Assembly: GCF_014281055.1 (NCBI RefSeq)
Contig: NZ_JACRSE010000003.1
Coordinates: 186,001-250,000, forward strand
Direction: 5' to 3'
Length of the DNA stretch: 64,000 bases
From: Fluviispira vulneris
GTDB taxonomy: Bacteria > Bdellovibrionota_B > Oligoflexia > Silvanigrellales > Silvanigrellaceae
Part shown: positions 8,406 through 21,019 of the stretch, piece by piece
How the letters are laid out: each line of letters begins with the position of its first letter
Position numbering within the stretch: position 1 is the first letter of the stretch
The notes under the pieces: generated by a model
The model's input: only the letters and a program-made list of their open reading frames with translations
Told to the model about the DNA's origin: nothing
Database searches by the model: none
Made by a program: the position numbers and the translations under genes

Positions 8406-8696
8406 TTACCTTAATGAAACTCTTCTTGCAAGTAGGTAGAGCAAAAAGGTGACTATGGAAGTTAAAAAAAAGACTGCAAGATTTAAAACAAGCTGATCTG
8501 TCTTAAATTTGAGCAATAAAAACGCAAGCATGGCAAAACCAGAGTATTTCAATAACATAGCTATGAATTTGCCAAATCCACCTTTACCAATGCCTTGATC
8601 AAGCGTGGCTTTCGTCTGAAGCACTACGCCTAACATAATAATAAGACCACATAAACCATAAAGAACAATTAATAGCATTTCATTCACTCTTATCAC
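8406..8696 (-). CDS. ATP synthase subunit I-like membrane protein
   Basis: A 96-residue protein with about three to four hydrophobic helices and few charges, ending in the basic tail ARRVSLR. It lies 50 bases upstream of atpB and overlaps the end of the preceding small membrane protein gene by 17 bases. Size, topology and position fit AtpI-type proteins, which assist c-ring assembly or Mg2+ supply. The sequence family is poorly conserved, so the call leans on context. Confidence 0.6.
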   Translation of the reverse strand: MIRVNEMLLIVLYGLCGLIIMLGVVLQTKATLDQGIGKGGFGKFIAMLLKYSGFAMLAFLLLKFKTDQLVLNLAVFFLTSIVTFLLYLLARRVSLR

Positions 8697-8934
8697 CTTG
8701 ATCCTTTTTTTTACGATTTATTAGACCTTTAAATGATTTGTAAATAAGTAAAGAAGAAATAAATATAAGCAAAAGCGTTATTGTTAATTCAAATTGAAGA
8801 GAAGTAACTCCTAAAGTTTGTAAAGTCTCTTTCGCCGATTCACTGTCACCCCATATCCAAGTTACAATAATGAGAATAAGCAAAGAAGTGATATGGCTGT
8901 AAAGGAGAGCTATGGATTTCATTTCTCTGTTCAT
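8680..8934 (-). CDS. AtpZ/AtpI-like small membrane protein
   Basis: Reading from the ATG at 8932-8934 gives 84 residues with two transmembrane helices (around LYSHITSLLILIIVTWIW and FELTITLLLIFISSLLIY) and a basic C-terminal tail (RKKKDQGDKSE). The frame is open further upstream to 9030, but that extension is hydrophilic and runs into the dnaA promoter area, so I prefer the internal ATG. This two-helix protein as first gene of an atp operon matches AtpZ/AtpI-type proteins. It is divergent from dnaA. Confidence 0.6.
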   Translation of the reverse strand: MNREMKSIALLYSHITSLLILIIVTWIWGDSESAKETLQTLGVTSLQFELTITLLLIFISSLLIYKSFKGLINRKKKDQGDKSE

Positions 8935-9051
8935 AGTATAGACACCAAAAATTAAGCAAAACACTTGACCATCTGAATCTCTCTCGTAATTATCGAACCT
9001 GCATTGCCAGATAAGATTTCTGACCTGCATACCCTATAAGAGGCTTATTTC

Positions 9052-10569
9052 ATGTTAGATAGAGATTTCAATCAAATTTTTTCTGAAAAACTACGCATTC
9101 GCTTTGTTGAGCTTGGACTTTCAAAATCAACAGCCACTAAAATTGCCAAATTAGTGACCCCAATACGTATTGATGGAAACACTATAATATCTTCATGTGC
9201 AGATCCGTTTTATCGAGATCAATTTATATCTCCAAAAATTGATGAAATTGAAAAAATTGCTAAACAATGCTTTGGCTCAGAGTTCTCCTTTAAAATTGAC
9301 TCTCAACCTATTGATTTCAAGCATCAGAAAAACATCCCTCATACATCACTGCCAGAAATAAGAGATGAGATTACGCTTTTTCCAGATGACAATATATATT
9401 ATTCAGAAAAAAAGAAGAAAACAAAAGGAAAAATCCAACAAGATAACTTTGTACAACCTAAAATAGAAGAAGCTAACCAACTCAATAAAGAATCTACAGA
9501 GTTGATTACACAAAATAATGAGAAACCAAGAACGCTCGATGCATCACAGAATTTTAGCACCTTTATTCGTTGTGAAAGCAATCTAGTTGCCTACTCAGCC
9601 TGTGAAGCGGTTGCAAAAAACCCAGGGAACTTATCTAATCCTTTGTTTATTTATGGGGCAACTGGTTTAGGAAAAACACATCTCCTCCATTCTGTTGGAA
9701 ATGAAATTCAACATAAAATTCCTGATGCAAAAATTCTATATATTACTAGCGAAGATTTTGTGAATGATGTTATCCATAGAGGTATTCGTGTGGGTAAAAT
9801 GGACGAAGTACGTATGAAATACAGTGCTTGTGACGTTTTACTTGTTGACGACATACAATTTTTAGAAAAAAAAGATGCCTGCCAAATAGAATTTTTTCAC
9901 ACTTTCAACGAACTTTATCAAAAAAGAAAGCAAATCGTTATCACAAGCGATAAGTTTCCTAAAGATATTCCAAATATTGAAGAAAGATTAAAAAGCCGTT
10001 TTCTACAAGGTTTACTTGTTGATATCGAGCCACCTGGATTTGAAGACCGAGTTGCTATTATAGAAACAAAAGCCAATTTAATTGGTTTAAAAATAAATCA
10101 AGAAATATCTTTTCTAATTGCAACCCATGCAAAAACAAATGTTAGAGAAATTCAAGGGCTACTTAAAGATCTCTTAATGAATCAACATATGACTGGGCGC
10201 AGTCCGACTATTGAATCAGTGACTGCAATTTTAAAAAGAAGATTTCCTACTGGCTCAGTTGAGTCTACAATTGATATAGCTGCTATTCAAAAGGTTGTTG
10301 CAAATCATTTCCAAATTAAAATGTCTGATTTAATGGGACAAAGCCGTCAACAAAAATTCGTTGTAGCGAGACATATTGCCATGTTTTTAGCAAAAGAAAT
10401 GATAGGTCTACAAATTGTTGCAATTGCGAGTGCGTTTGGCAAGAAAGATCACACAACTGTTCTACATGCAATGTCAAAAGTAAAAGAATCTTTAGAAAAA
10501 GATGATGAGTTTAGAGGAAACTTTGTACAAATTAAAAGAAAAATAGATCAAATTATGCAATCAAATTAA
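9052..10569 (+). CDS. dnaA: Chromosomal replication initiator DnaA
   Basis: A 505-residue AAA+ ATPase that binds DnaA boxes and opens the origin. Domain I covers about residues 1-85, a poorly conserved charged linker 86-165, and the AAA+ core follows: Walker A GATGLGKT (202-209), Walker B LLVDDIQFL, and an arginine-finger region with RLKSRFLQG. The C-terminal domain IV has the DnaA signature helix-turn-helix (AIASAFGKKDHTTVLHAM). AAGAGG precedes the ATG. The last 9 bases overlap the converging tsaC gene. oriC lies about 1.1 kb downstream, beyond tsaC, not directly beside dnaA. Confidence 0.98.
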   Translation: MLDRDFNQIFSEKLRIRFVELGLSKSTATKIAKLVTPIRIDGNTIISSCADPFYRDQFISPKIDEIEKIAKQCFGSEFSFKIDSQPIDFKHQKNIPHTSLPEIRDEITLFPDDNIYYSEKKKKTKGKIQQDNFVQPKIEEANQLNKESTELITQNNEKPRTLDASQNFSTFIRCESNLVAYSACEAVAKNPGNLSNPLFIYGATGLGKTHLLHSVGNEIQHKIPDAKILYITSEDFVNDVIHRGIRVGKMDEVRMKYSACDVLLVDDIQFLEKKDACQIEFFHTFNELYQKRKQIVITSDKFPKDIPNIEERLKSRFLQGLLVDIEPPGFEDRVAIIETKANLIGLKINQEISFLIATHAKTNVREIQGLLKDLLMNQHMTGRSPTIESVTAILKRRFPTGSVESTIDIAAIQKVVANHFQIKMSDLMGQSRQQKFVVARHIAMFLAKEMIGLQIVAIASAFGKKDHTTVLHAMSKVKESLEKDDEFRGNFVQIKRKIDQIMQSN

Positions 10570-11676
10570 ATTAATATATTTTCCTGATGCTGCTCGATAA
10601 ATTCTATCAAAAACTCCAATACTTTTTTCATTATTTTGTTCTATTAAGTCTGGTAATAAAATATATTTTGCCCCTTCAGTTTTTTCTGCATTTCTTAAAT
10701 ATGAAAATAAATTTCGACTCGCTTCATCGAAGTCTCCTTGACTAGACAAATCAAAATATTTTAGAGAACTCTTCATTAAAGAAGCATTTTTTTGTTTAAA
10801 ATCAATTATGACAGTAGAATTCAAGTATTCTTTCGAGAACATTTGTCCTACATTATCACTTTTATCTCGATTTAGAATGATAAATGCCTCTATAGTAGGT
10901 GCATAATGCGTAAGCAACTGACCTGGAGAGTCCATAGCAACATTTGAGTTTTTCTCTAGATCTTCTGCTTTTACAACTCTTTGTAATATTTCAAAATTAT
11001 AATTGATTTTTTCTCTATTTAATTCATTTTTAATCTGCAATGAACTTATTGCACCTGGCCTTAAAAGAGTTATTTTATTTTCTTCAAATATTTTTATAAC
11101 AGTTGACTCAATACCAATCGAACAATTTTCTGAATGATCTAATATAAATAAATCGTCAAAATCGCTTAGATCATCAAAGACATGTTTTGCGGTTGTTGGA
11201 CTCACATGGCCAAAACGATTTGCGCTCGGAGCTGCTACAGGAATATTTGCTTGCTTAAGCAATTCTTGCGCAACTTTATTAGCAGGAATTCTAAGAGCAA
11301 TAGAATCACCGTTAGCTGTGATAATTTTTGGAATAATTTTTGATGCTTTTACAATTATTGTCAGTGGACCAGGCCAAAATTTTGAACCAAGAATGTCAAA
11401 ACATTGTCTTTGAAATTCTGACATATTTGTTAAACTTTCTGCTTGACGCATAAAACTTATGTGAACAATAAGTGGATCCGATTTAGGGCGCCCCTTCGCA
11501 CTGAAGATTTTTTCCGCTGCTTTTTCGCTAAGGGCGTTTGCACCGAGTCCATAAACTGTTTCTGTTGGAAATGCGACTAATGAATCCGAGTTAAGTGCTT
11601 TTGCACAGAAAGTTAGAGATTCTTCAGAAAAGGGTAAAACTTTTGCCACATGTATCTCCGATGATTTTTGTTTCAT
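10561..11676 (-). CDS. tsaC: L-threonylcarbamoyladenylate synthase, Sua5 type
   Basis: A 371-residue enzyme that makes threonylcarbamoyl-AMP from threonine, bicarbonate and ATP for the t6A37 modification of tRNAs. The N-terminal YrdC-like fold shows FPTETVYGLGANA, KGRPKSDPLIVH, WPGPLTI and a SANRFGHVSPTT segment. A C-terminal Sua5 extension (about residues 215-371) makes it longer than plain TsaC (~190). It sits between dnaA and oriC on the opposite strand and reads away from oriC. Confidence 0.93.
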   Translation of the reverse strand: MKQKSSEIHVAKVLPFSEESLTFCAKALNSDSLVAFPTETVYGLGANALSEKAAEKIFSAKGRPKSDPLIVHISFMRQAESLTNMSEFQRQCFDILGSKFWPGPLTIIVKASKIIPKIITANGDSIALRIPANKVAQELLKQANIPVAAPSANRFGHVSPTTAKHVFDDLSDFDDLFILDHSENCSIGIESTVIKIFEENKITLLRPGAISSLQIKNELNREKINYNFEILQRVVKAEDLEKNSNVAMDSPGQLLTHYAPTIEAFIILNRDKSDNVGQMFSKEYLNSTVIIDFKQKNASLMKSSLKYFDLSSQGDFDEASRNLFSYLRNAEKTEGAKYILLPDLIEQNNEKSIGVFDRIYRAASGKYINLI

Positions 11677-11694
11677 ATTCGCTTCTTAAACGAC

Positions 11695-12091
11695 TTATCC
11701 ACATGTTATCCACATGGTAACATACCTATATAGGTAATCGCACTTTTTCCATATTTTAGAATGATTTTCAAGGTTTTTATAAAAAGTTATCCACATAAAA
11801 TAATAGAGTTATCCACATATCCACATTCCACTTTTTCAAGCAAATAATCCACCCATTGGCTCTTCAGTTAGAAAATTTCTAATGTGGATAACGTGTGGAT
11901 AACGTGTGGACAACGTGTGGATAACTAATATGCTACATTTTTAAGCTTTGACTTATCCACAGAAATTTTGACTTATCCACAGTCTATCCACATGTTATCC
12001 ACACGTTATCCACATCCTTTTTAGCCTTTTTATTTCCTTTATTGTCTTTTATTATCATTGTTTAGGTCAAGAGCTCTTTAAGTTATCCACA
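11695..12091. other. oriC: Chromosomal replication origin oriC
   Basis: The gene-free stretch between tsaC and dnaN is packed with DnaA boxes (TTATCCACA or its complement). Exact copies in the TTATCCACA orientation start at 11695, 11706, 11787, 11809, 11953, 11973, 11995, 12006 and 12083. Copies as TGTGGATAA start at 11883, 11894 and 11916. One-mismatch copies start at 11817, 11905 and 11984. Most neighbours are spaced 11 bases or a multiple of 11 start to start. AT-rich pyrimidine tracts at 12015-12060 and 11925-11950 are candidates for the unwinding element. dnaA, dnaN, gyrB and gyrA flank the region. Confidence 0.93.
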
Positions 12092-12191
12092 CTAAGTGGG
12101 GTAGCCTACTACTACTTCTAATAAAAAAGAGATTCTATTTCTTATTAAGTGTATAAGAAGATGTTCTCAAGATCTCTTGCTTGAAGAGCGG

Positions 12192-12220
12192 TTGACAATA
12201 GGTTAAGCAAAATGTTGTAT
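12192..12220 (+). promoter_or_regulatory. Candidate dnaN promoter
   Basis: A perfect -35 hexamer TTGACA (12192-12197) is followed 17 bases later by the weak -10 TTGTAT (12215-12220). It lies 27 bases upstream of the dnaN ATG and just to the right of the origin. Confidence 0.45.
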
Positions 12221-12246
12221 ACGTGAACTTCTTCAAAGGTGGACAC

Positions 12247-13431
12247 ATGTTTAAAAAGTGCAATCGTTTTTTTTCATCCGACGTCCAAGGATTAAACTCA
12301 GAAATTTCTGCGGAGTTTGAAAGAGACAAATTGGCAGCAGCTTTACTCGCTGTAAGTGCTGCTCAAATAGATCCCGATATAGGATGGGTACAATTATCAT
12401 TCTCGGGTGATAAAAAAGTTATTATTTCTTCTATTAGCCATAATTTATCTATAAAATGTGAAATCGATACCCCTCACACTGGTTTTGGCGTAATAAAGGT
12501 TTCTGGTAAGCAATTTTCAGATTATGTAAAGCAGCTTCCATCGACAAAAGTAACTTTAAAAGCAGAGCTTCCTTCACGTATTCATCTTCGTTGTGGAAGA
12601 AGTTCAGCAAAAATACAACTTGTTCAAGACCAGACTTTAAGCAATATCGATGTCCCAGAAACAGGAACAGCAGTTAAAATTAAGGGAAGTCAAATTGAAA
12701 AATTTGTTTCTAGCTTTAAAGATTTTGTTTCTGTAGATGACAATCGTTTTTATGCAAATGGTGCACTTATTTGGGCAGAGAAAGACTCTGAAAAAGGTGC
12801 TGTATTACATGCGGTTGCAAGTGATGCCTTGCGTCTTGCCAAGTCCACTTTATTTGAAGGTGTAAATATCGAAAATCTTGATGCAAGCCAAGTGCTTGTG
12901 CCAAGAAAAGCCCTTGAAGAACTCAAAAGAGTTGCAGGTCTTGAACCTGAAACTGAATTTCTTTTAAGATGGCATAATAAAGAACTCTTTTTTGCTGTTG
13001 AGACCCCTGAATACACAATGTTTGCTAAATGTATTGCAGGGCAATATCCTCCATATGAAGCAGCTATTCCTCAAAAAATTAATATGGAAATACAAGTTGA
13101 TCTTAAATCTATACAAGATAGTGTAAAGCGTTCGCTTCTATTTGCTGATAAAAATAAAATTATGAAGCTACACTTTGAAAACTCCTTATTGACTATGGCA
13201 AGTTCGACTCCTGGCCAAAAAGAAGGTGAAGAAGTCATAGAAATGAATTCGTCCATATCTTCTCCATTTGAGGTAAACTATAACGGTTCTTTAATAACAG
13301 GTATTTTAGGTGTTATTTCAGGTTCTCGTGTGCAGTTTGCTTGGGAAAATATGAATAGGCCTGTTAAAATTACAGGCGAAGAATTAAGAGGAATTGAAGT
13401 TTTCTATTTACTCGTTCCTGCACGTTTCTAA
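12247..13431 (+). CDS. dnaN: DNA polymerase III sliding clamp (beta subunit)
   Basis: The 394-residue ring-shaped processivity clamp that encircles DNA and binds polymerase III and other clamp partners. The three repeated clamp domains are recognisable: FERDKLAAALLAVSAA opens domain 1, FYANGALIWAE lies in domain 2, and the C-terminus ends VFYLLVPARF (the typical end is PMRL/PMRM). I chose the ATG at 12247 because AAAGGTGG sits just upstream; a GTG at 12223 is in frame but would place the ribosome site inside the gene. About 25 extra residues precede the usual first strand, so the real N-terminus may be shorter still. Confidence 0.95.
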   Translation: MFKKCNRFFSSDVQGLNSEISAEFERDKLAAALLAVSAAQIDPDIGWVQLSFSGDKKVIISSISHNLSIKCEIDTPHTGFGVIKVSGKQFSDYVKQLPSTKVTLKAELPSRIHLRCGRSSAKIQLVQDQTLSNIDVPETGTAVKIKGSQIEKFVSSFKDFVSVDDNRFYANGALIWAEKDSEKGAVLHAVASDALRLAKSTLFEGVNIENLDASQVLVPRKALEELKRVAGLEPETEFLLRWHNKELFFAVETPEYTMFAKCIAGQYPPYEAAIPQKINMEIQVDLKSIQDSVKRSLLFADKNKIMKLHFENSLLTMASSTPGQKEGEEVIEMNSSISSPFEVNYNGSLITGILGVISGSRVQFAWENMNRPVKITGEELRGIEVFYLLVPARF

Positions 13432-13465
13432 TTTTGTTTAAGGTTTTAAAGTTTAAAATTTTTGA

Positions 13466-15931
<2,466 letters not shown>

Positions 15932-15959
15932 ATAAAAGTAAAAAGTTGGAAAAAACATT

Positions 15960-18434
15960 ATGTCACAAGAAAAAATGAGTGTTGTTACTGCAAATATTAA
16001 TGATGAAATGAAAAATGCATATCTTGATTATGCAATGAGCGTTATTGTGAGCCGTGCTCTCCCTGATGTTCGTGATGGTATGAAACCAGTTCATAGACGA
16101 GTTTTATATGCTATGTATGAACAAAATAATGTTCACAATAAGGCGTATAAAAAATCGGCACGTATTGTCGGAGATGTGTTGGGTAAATATCACCCACACA
16201 GTGACACATCTGTTTATGATGCTCTTGTTCGCTTGGCTCAAGACTTTTCGATGCGTTATCCACTGATCGATGGTCAGGGGAACTTTGGATCTATCGATGG
16301 TGACTCACCTGCAGCGATGCGTTATACCGAAGTTCGTTTGGCTAAAATATCTGAAGCTCTGATGGGCTCTATTGAAGAAGATACTGTGGATTTCGGTCCG
16401 AACTATGACAACAGCGAAGTTCAACCGCTTGTGCTGCCTTCTGTTTTGCCACAACTTTTGGTAAATGGGCAGAGTGGTATTGCTGTTGGTATGGCTACAA
16501 ATATTCCTCCACACAATCTAACCGAAATTCTCGATGCTCTTATTTTTATGATAGAAAAAGGCAGTTCTACGATTGAACAGCTAATGGCATACGTTAAGGG
16601 GCCTGATTTTCCTTCATATGGAATGATTTGCGGATTAAAAGGTATTCATGATGCCTATCGCACTGGTCGGGGAAGTATAGTTGTCCGTGGAAAAGCAATT
16701 GTTGAATCTACTAAAAATGGTAGAGAACAAATTATTGTGACAGAGCTTCCTTACCAAGTTAACAAACTGACATGGATTGAAAAGATTGCAGAACTCGTTA
16801 AGCAAGAAGAAATTCAAGGCATTTCTGATATCCGTGATGAAAGTAACAAAGAAGGTATTCGTGTTGTTATCGAAGTTAAAAAAGGTGAAAATGCAGAAGT
16901 TCTATTAAATCACCTGTATAAACGCACACGTTTACAAGACTCTTTTGGCGTAAATATGGTTTGTATTGTGCGTGGTGCTCCTCGCCTATTAAACCTAAAA
17001 GAATGTTTAGAGTACTTTTTAGAACATCGCCTTGAAGTGATTACGCGTCGTACGACTTTTAGACTACGCAAAGCTCAAGATCGTCTTCATATTTTAGATG
17101 GTTTAAAGATCGCTGTTGATAACATTGATAAAGTCGTCAGTATTATACGAGCTGCAGCAAGTCGTGATGATGCAAAAGAAAAATTAATATCTGCTTATGC
17201 ACTCTCTGATAAACAAGTCGCTGCAATTCTCGATATGCGTTTATCGCAATTAACAGGATTAGAGCGTGATAAAATCATTGCTGAACACAAGGAAACATTA
17301 GTTATAATTGCGGACTTAAAAGATATCCTAGAAAAACCAGAAAGAGTTAAAGCAATTGCTAAAGAAGAATTTATTAATTTAAAAAATTCTCATGGTGATG
17401 AAAGAAGAACTGAAATTGCGACTGAAGCTGGTGATGTTGATATTGCAAGCCTCATACCTCCAGCAAATGTGTTTGTTACTTTTTCAAGTACAGGCTATAT
17501 TAAACGGGTCAATCAAGATGAATTTAGAATTCAAAATAGAGCGGGCAAAGGTAAAACAGGAGCTGCATTAAAAGAAAATGATGTGGTTAAATTTACGTTC
17601 CATGCACATACTCACGATTATGTATTGATGTTCTCTAACCTTGGTAAAGTTTATAGCTTTAAAGTGTATGAATTACCTGAAGCTTCTGCAACTGCCCGTG
17701 GTAAATCAATCAATCAAATTCTAACAATGTCTAGTAACGAACAAATCACTGCGATGTTGCCAGTGAAAGAGTTTACTGAAAATCAACATATTCTTATGGT
17801 AACCAAAGAAGGTGTGATTAAGAAAACCGAACTGTCATCATTCTCAAACATTCGTGTAGGCGGTTTACGTGCTGTGACTTTAGAAGAGGGTGATACCCTC
17901 GTCTCTGTGAAAATAACAACTGGTACGGACGAAGTTGTTATAGCAACTGCACACGGTCAAGCTGTTCGCTTTAGTGAAGGCGATGTCCGCAGTATGGGAC
18001 GCACAGCTCGTGGGGTCAAAGGAATTACCTTAGATGAGGTTGATAAAGATTTTGTTGTTGCAGCGGAAGTTGTGCGTCCAGATGAGTGCGTCTTGGTTGT
18101 AACAGAAAATGGTTATGGCAAGAGAAGTAAACTTGAAGAATACAGAAAAACGAGCCGCGGCGGTAAAGGTGTAAAGACCATTAAAATCAGCGAACGTAAT
18201 GGCAATGTGATTAGTATGATGTCGGTAAATGCGGAGTCTGATATCATGCTCACCACCAACACAGGTCGTGTTTTAAGAATTAAAGTGAGTTCTTTACGTG
18301 TTATGGGAAGAGTGACTCAAGGTGTTTGTCTCATGCGAATTCTGGATGAAGAAAAAATTGTTTCTGTTTCAACTCCGAGTGAATTCGATGACACCCCAGT
18401 TACCCAGATAGAATCTGTAGAAGAAGTAGAGTAA
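15960..18434 (+). CDS. gyrA: DNA gyrase subunit A
   Basis: The 824-residue breakage-reunion subunit; numbering aligns with E. coli GyrA without gaps through the active site. Catalytic Tyr122 lies in MRYTEVRL, and the winged-helix block is [14 protein letters not shown]. Six GyrA-box repeats form the C-terminal DNA-wrapping domain, ending in an acidic tail. The quinolone region reads [10 protein letters not shown]: Ser at position 81 (normally Gly), Thr at 83 (Ser in E. coli) and Ser at 84 (Ala in E. coli). Asp82 and Asp87 are kept. It forms an operon with gyrB. Confidence 0.98.
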   Translation: MSQEKMSVVTANINDEMKNAYLDYAMSVIVSRALPDVRDGMKPVHRRVLYAMYEQNNVHNKAYKKSARIVGDVLGKYHPHSDTSVYDALVRLAQDFSMRYPLIDGQGNFGSIDGDSPAAMRYTEVRLAKISEALMGSIEEDTVDFGPNYDNSEVQPLVLPSVLPQLLVNGQSGIAVGMATNIPPHNLTEILDALIFMIEKGSSTIEQLMAYVKGPDFPSYGMICGLKGIHDAYRTGRGSIVVRGKAIVESTKNGREQIIVTELPYQVNKLTWIEKIAELVKQEEIQGISDIRDESNKEGIRVVIEVKKGENAEVLLNHLYKRTRLQDSFGVNMVCIVRGAPRLLNLKECLEYFLEHRLEVITRRTTFRLRKAQDRLHILDGLKIAVDNIDKVVSIIRAAASRDDAKEKLISAYALSDKQVAAILDMRLSQLTGLERDKIIAEHKETLVIIADLKDILEKPERVKAIAKEEFINLKNSHGDERRTEIATEAGDVDIASLIPPANVFVTFSSTGYIKRVNQDEFRIQNRAGKGKTGAALKENDVVKFTFHAHTHDYVLMFSNLGKVYSFKVYELPEASATARGKSINQILTMSSNEQITAMLPVKEFTENQHILMVTKEGVIKKTELSSFSNIRVGGLRAVTLEEGDTLVSVKITTGTDEVVIATAHGQAVRFSEGDVRSMGRTARGVKGITLDEVDKDFVVAAEVVRPDECVLVVTENGYGKRSKLEEYRKTSRGGKGVKTIKISERNGNVISMMSVNAESDIMLTTNTGRVLRIKVSSLRVMGRVTQGVCLMRILDEEKIVSVSTPSEFDDTPVTQIESVEEVE

Positions 18435-18438
18435 AAGA

Positions 18439-20307
18439 ATGTATAAAAAGTATTTTTTTTTTAATTTCACTTTGTTTGCCTTAGTTGCACTCATTTATTC
18501 ATGTGGTTTGAGAAAGCTGCCTCAGCCGATCGGAAGTAATTTCTCTTACCCTGGTTCAATTGTTTCAGATTCCCCTTCCAGTTTTTTATTGTTGAATACT
18601 TCTGCCAATGATGATTATTCGGATGGAAGTATTCAACGTTATACGGTTGATTCAAATGGAAATCAGACTTTAGCATCTGTGATTTCAGTTCCATCGCATG
18701 CAACTGAAATCACCGTTACGTATGATGGTAAGCTTGTACCACTTTCGTTTGATGATTCTTATTCGAAAACTATTGTACAGTTTTATGATTATAGTTCGCC
18801 AAATAATCCTAAATTATTGGAAAATTTAACTCTTACTTTTCCAAGTACAGGTGGAAAACAGGCCATAAAAAGGCTTGGAACATTTCAAAGAACTTCCGAA
18901 ACTAATTTTTATTATGTTTATGGGACTATATACACTTCTGCAAATTTAGACGGAACAAAGAATAATATTCCACCAAGAACTTTTCTTGCTAAAGTAGCAA
19001 CTAATTTCTCATCCTCTCAGAATCTTATGCTTATGTCATATGGCTTAGGTGATCCAAATTCTTTTGTGAAGCAATCAACAGCCTTTAAATCTGCAAATTC
19101 AACAATCGATATCCAATATACCTTTGGCTTTGAGGCGGCAACATATGATGTACAGAATGATTTATTTATAGCTTTCCCTACGGGGACTATAGGAAAATTC
19201 GCAGGAGGGGTAGTTAATAACTATCCAAGTTTACCAAAACCTTTAGAATATTTTTCAAATACGGATTATACTCCATGTACGAGCTACGAATGCGCAGATT
19301 TTCGTGCTGTTTCTTTAGCTGCAGTTTATATGCCAAATCTTGTTAGCGGTAAAAGTGTAGACGAGTCCACTTTTTTTGTTCCATTGGCTTGGAATCAAAA
19401 TGGAATCCCTTATGCGGCTAGATCAAATGGTGTAGATATTGTGTATAGTGCGAAATTAGACAAAGATGATACTAAATCTTTTTCTTTTCAAAGCCAATTT
19501 TGGTCATCCTATTGGTCTAACACACCTAATCCTGGAAACGCTTTAGCAAATCCATCTACATGTTATGGCAGTACAGCAACGTCTAACGCAAATCAGTATG
19601 GAACAATCACACAAAACAGTTTGTTCGTAGTTAAAAAGGGGACAAATGGCACAAACCAGATAAGTGATAATTCTGCCGATGGGAGCACAGGTTACGGAGG
19701 CGAAATATTTTTAATCAATGGATTCGATCTTCTAGCTGCAAATATCACGAGTATAAATACCGCTCGCAATGCAGATACAAGCGTTAAAATAGATGATTTT
19801 GCAAGTTTGGCAAAATATCAAGTAGTTGATCGTTATAATTCCACCACGAATTTAAATTCAAATTGGTTAAATGGCTCAGCTACAGGTTCTCCTAAAAATG
19901 GCGGCCCATTGACTTATTATATGTATTCAAGAACATCGAGTAATACGATTTTCAAAAACCTAAGCACAGCTGTGCCAAATTTGAAGATATTTAATTTTGG
20001 TGGAGGAAATTGCAGACCTTATTGGTATAGAGTCACAACAAGCGCTAAAACATATGGATTGGATACGACTTGGATTGGTAACAATTTTAGTGGTCCAGGA
20101 GCGGGAGCAACGACTTATCCAGGTGCAACTCTTACAGATCCGACTTTAACGTATTATTACTCATTTCCGACAACAAATGGAGCAAATCTGTGTACAGATG
20201 TTTCTGTATCAGGATCAACTCCTTTTGTATTTTGTTATAACTTCTTGTATAATACAGTCACTCGATTTAAGGTTACACAAACAAGCGGTGCATTTACTAT
20301 ATATTAA
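18439..20307 (+). CDS. Large lipoprotein of unknown function
   Basis: A 622-residue protein that starts 4 bases after gyrA. The N-terminus MYKKYFFFNF, a hydrophobic core and a Cys in ALIYSCG (residue ~22) make a lipoprotein signal. The mature part is rich in Ser, Thr, Asn, Tyr and Gly with regularly spaced hydrophobics and few charges, typical of an exported beta-rich protein. Six or more further cysteines occur, several close together (CTSYEC near residue 278). No domain is recognised. Its link to gyrA is probably only positional; separate regulation cannot be excluded. Confidence 0.75.
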   Translation: MYKKYFFFNFTLFALVALIYSCGLRKLPQPIGSNFSYPGSIVSDSPSSFLLLNTSANDDYSDGSIQRYTVDSNGNQTLASVISVPSHATEITVTYDGKLVPLSFDDSYSKTIVQFYDYSSPNNPKLLENLTLTFPSTGGKQAIKRLGTFQRTSETNFYYVYGTIYTSANLDGTKNNIPPRTFLAKVATNFSSSQNLMLMSYGLGDPNSFVKQSTAFKSANSTIDIQYTFGFEAATYDVQNDLFIAFPTGTIGKFAGGVVNNYPSLPKPLEYFSNTDYTPCTSYECADFRAVSLAAVYMPNLVSGKSVDESTFFVPLAWNQNGIPYAARSNGVDIVYSAKLDKDDTKSFSFQSQFWSSYWSNTPNPGNALANPSTCYGSTATSNANQYGTITQNSLFVVKKGTNGTNQISDNSADGSTGYGGEIFLINGFDLLAANITSINTARNADTSVKIDDFASLAKYQVVDRYNSTTNLNSNWLNGSATGSPKNGGPLTYYMYSRTSSNTIFKNLSTAVPNLKIFNFGGGNCRPYWYRVTTSAKTYGLDTTWIGNNFSGPGAGATTYPGATLTDPTLTYYYSFPTTNGANLCTDVSVSGSTPFVFCYNFLYNTVTRFKVTQTSGAFTIY

Positions 20308-20331
20308 TTAATATTCATGAAAGAATCTATT

Positions 20332-21000
20332 ATGAAAATTTTTATCGATTCTGCTGACATAAAGGAAATTAAAACAGTTGCTGAACTTGGAGTTTGTGAT
20401 GGAGTTACAACAAATCCAACACTCATAGCAAAATCAGGACAAGATTTTAAAACCGTATTAAGCGAAATCGTAAATATAATTCCCGGACCAATTTCGGCGG
20501 AAGTTATTTCATTAGATTCAAAAGGAATGATAAAAGAAGCTGAAGAACTTGTAAAACTTGCAAATAGTATTGTGATTAAACTTCCTCTTACAGAAGAAGG
20601 ATTAAAAGCATGTAAATATTTAAATGGCAAAGGTATAAAAACCAACGTTACTTTATGTTTTAGTGTGGGTCAGGCGTTGCTTGCAGCAAAATCAGGAGCG
20701 ACTTATGTTTCTCCTTTTATAGGAAGACTTGATGATATCGGAGAAGATGGTGTCAATCTCATTAAAGAAATAAAAGCTTTATACTCAGCTAACAAAGTGG
20801 AAACAAAAATACTTGCTGCAAGCATCCGTAGTCCTAGACATGTGACAGATTCATTTATTTCTGGTGCAGACGTGGTTACTTTACCGTTTAAAATTTTGCT
20901 TCAACTCTATACTCATCCTTTAACTGATAAGGGGCTTAAGCAATTTATTGAAGACTGGAAAAATTCTGGCCAAAGAAGCATACTTGCTGAAAAAATTTAA
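20332..21000 (+). CDS. Transaldolase-like / fructose-6-phosphate aldolase family protein
   Basis: A 222-residue member of the small (TalC/FSA) transaldolase group, a TIM barrel forming a Schiff base with Lys. Visible: [27 protein letters not shown], the substrate segment [13 protein letters not shown] with the catalytic Lys, [34 protein letters not shown] and [13 protein letters not shown] prefer the ATG at 20332 because family proteins begin MKIFIDxA; an in-frame ATG at 20317 would add five residues. Most members of this length are transaldolases of the pentose phosphate pathway, but the sequence cannot separate that from F6P aldolase. Confidence 0.88.
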   Translation: MKIFIDSADIKEIKTVAELGVCDGVTTNPTLIAKSGQDFKTVLSEIVNIIPGPISAEVISLDSKGMIKEAEELVKLANSIVIKLPLTEEGLKACKYLNGKGIKTNVTLCFSVGQALLAAKSGATYVSPFIGRLDDIGEDGVNLIKEIKALYSANKVETKILAASIRSPRHVTDSFISGADVVTLPFKILLQLYTHPLTDKGLKQFIEDWKNSGQRSILAEKI

Positions 21001-21019
21001 ATTAATTAGAAGTTAGAAA

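Noticed and set aside
11695-12091. Repeated TTATCCACA motifs as a CRISPR-like or iteron plasmid array
   Set aside because: The units are exact DnaA boxes between dnaA and dnaN, with no spacers of CRISPR length and no Rep gene.
12135-12329. Minus-strand frame across the dnaN start
   Set aside because: It overlaps the dnaN start and its promoter and shows no family features.
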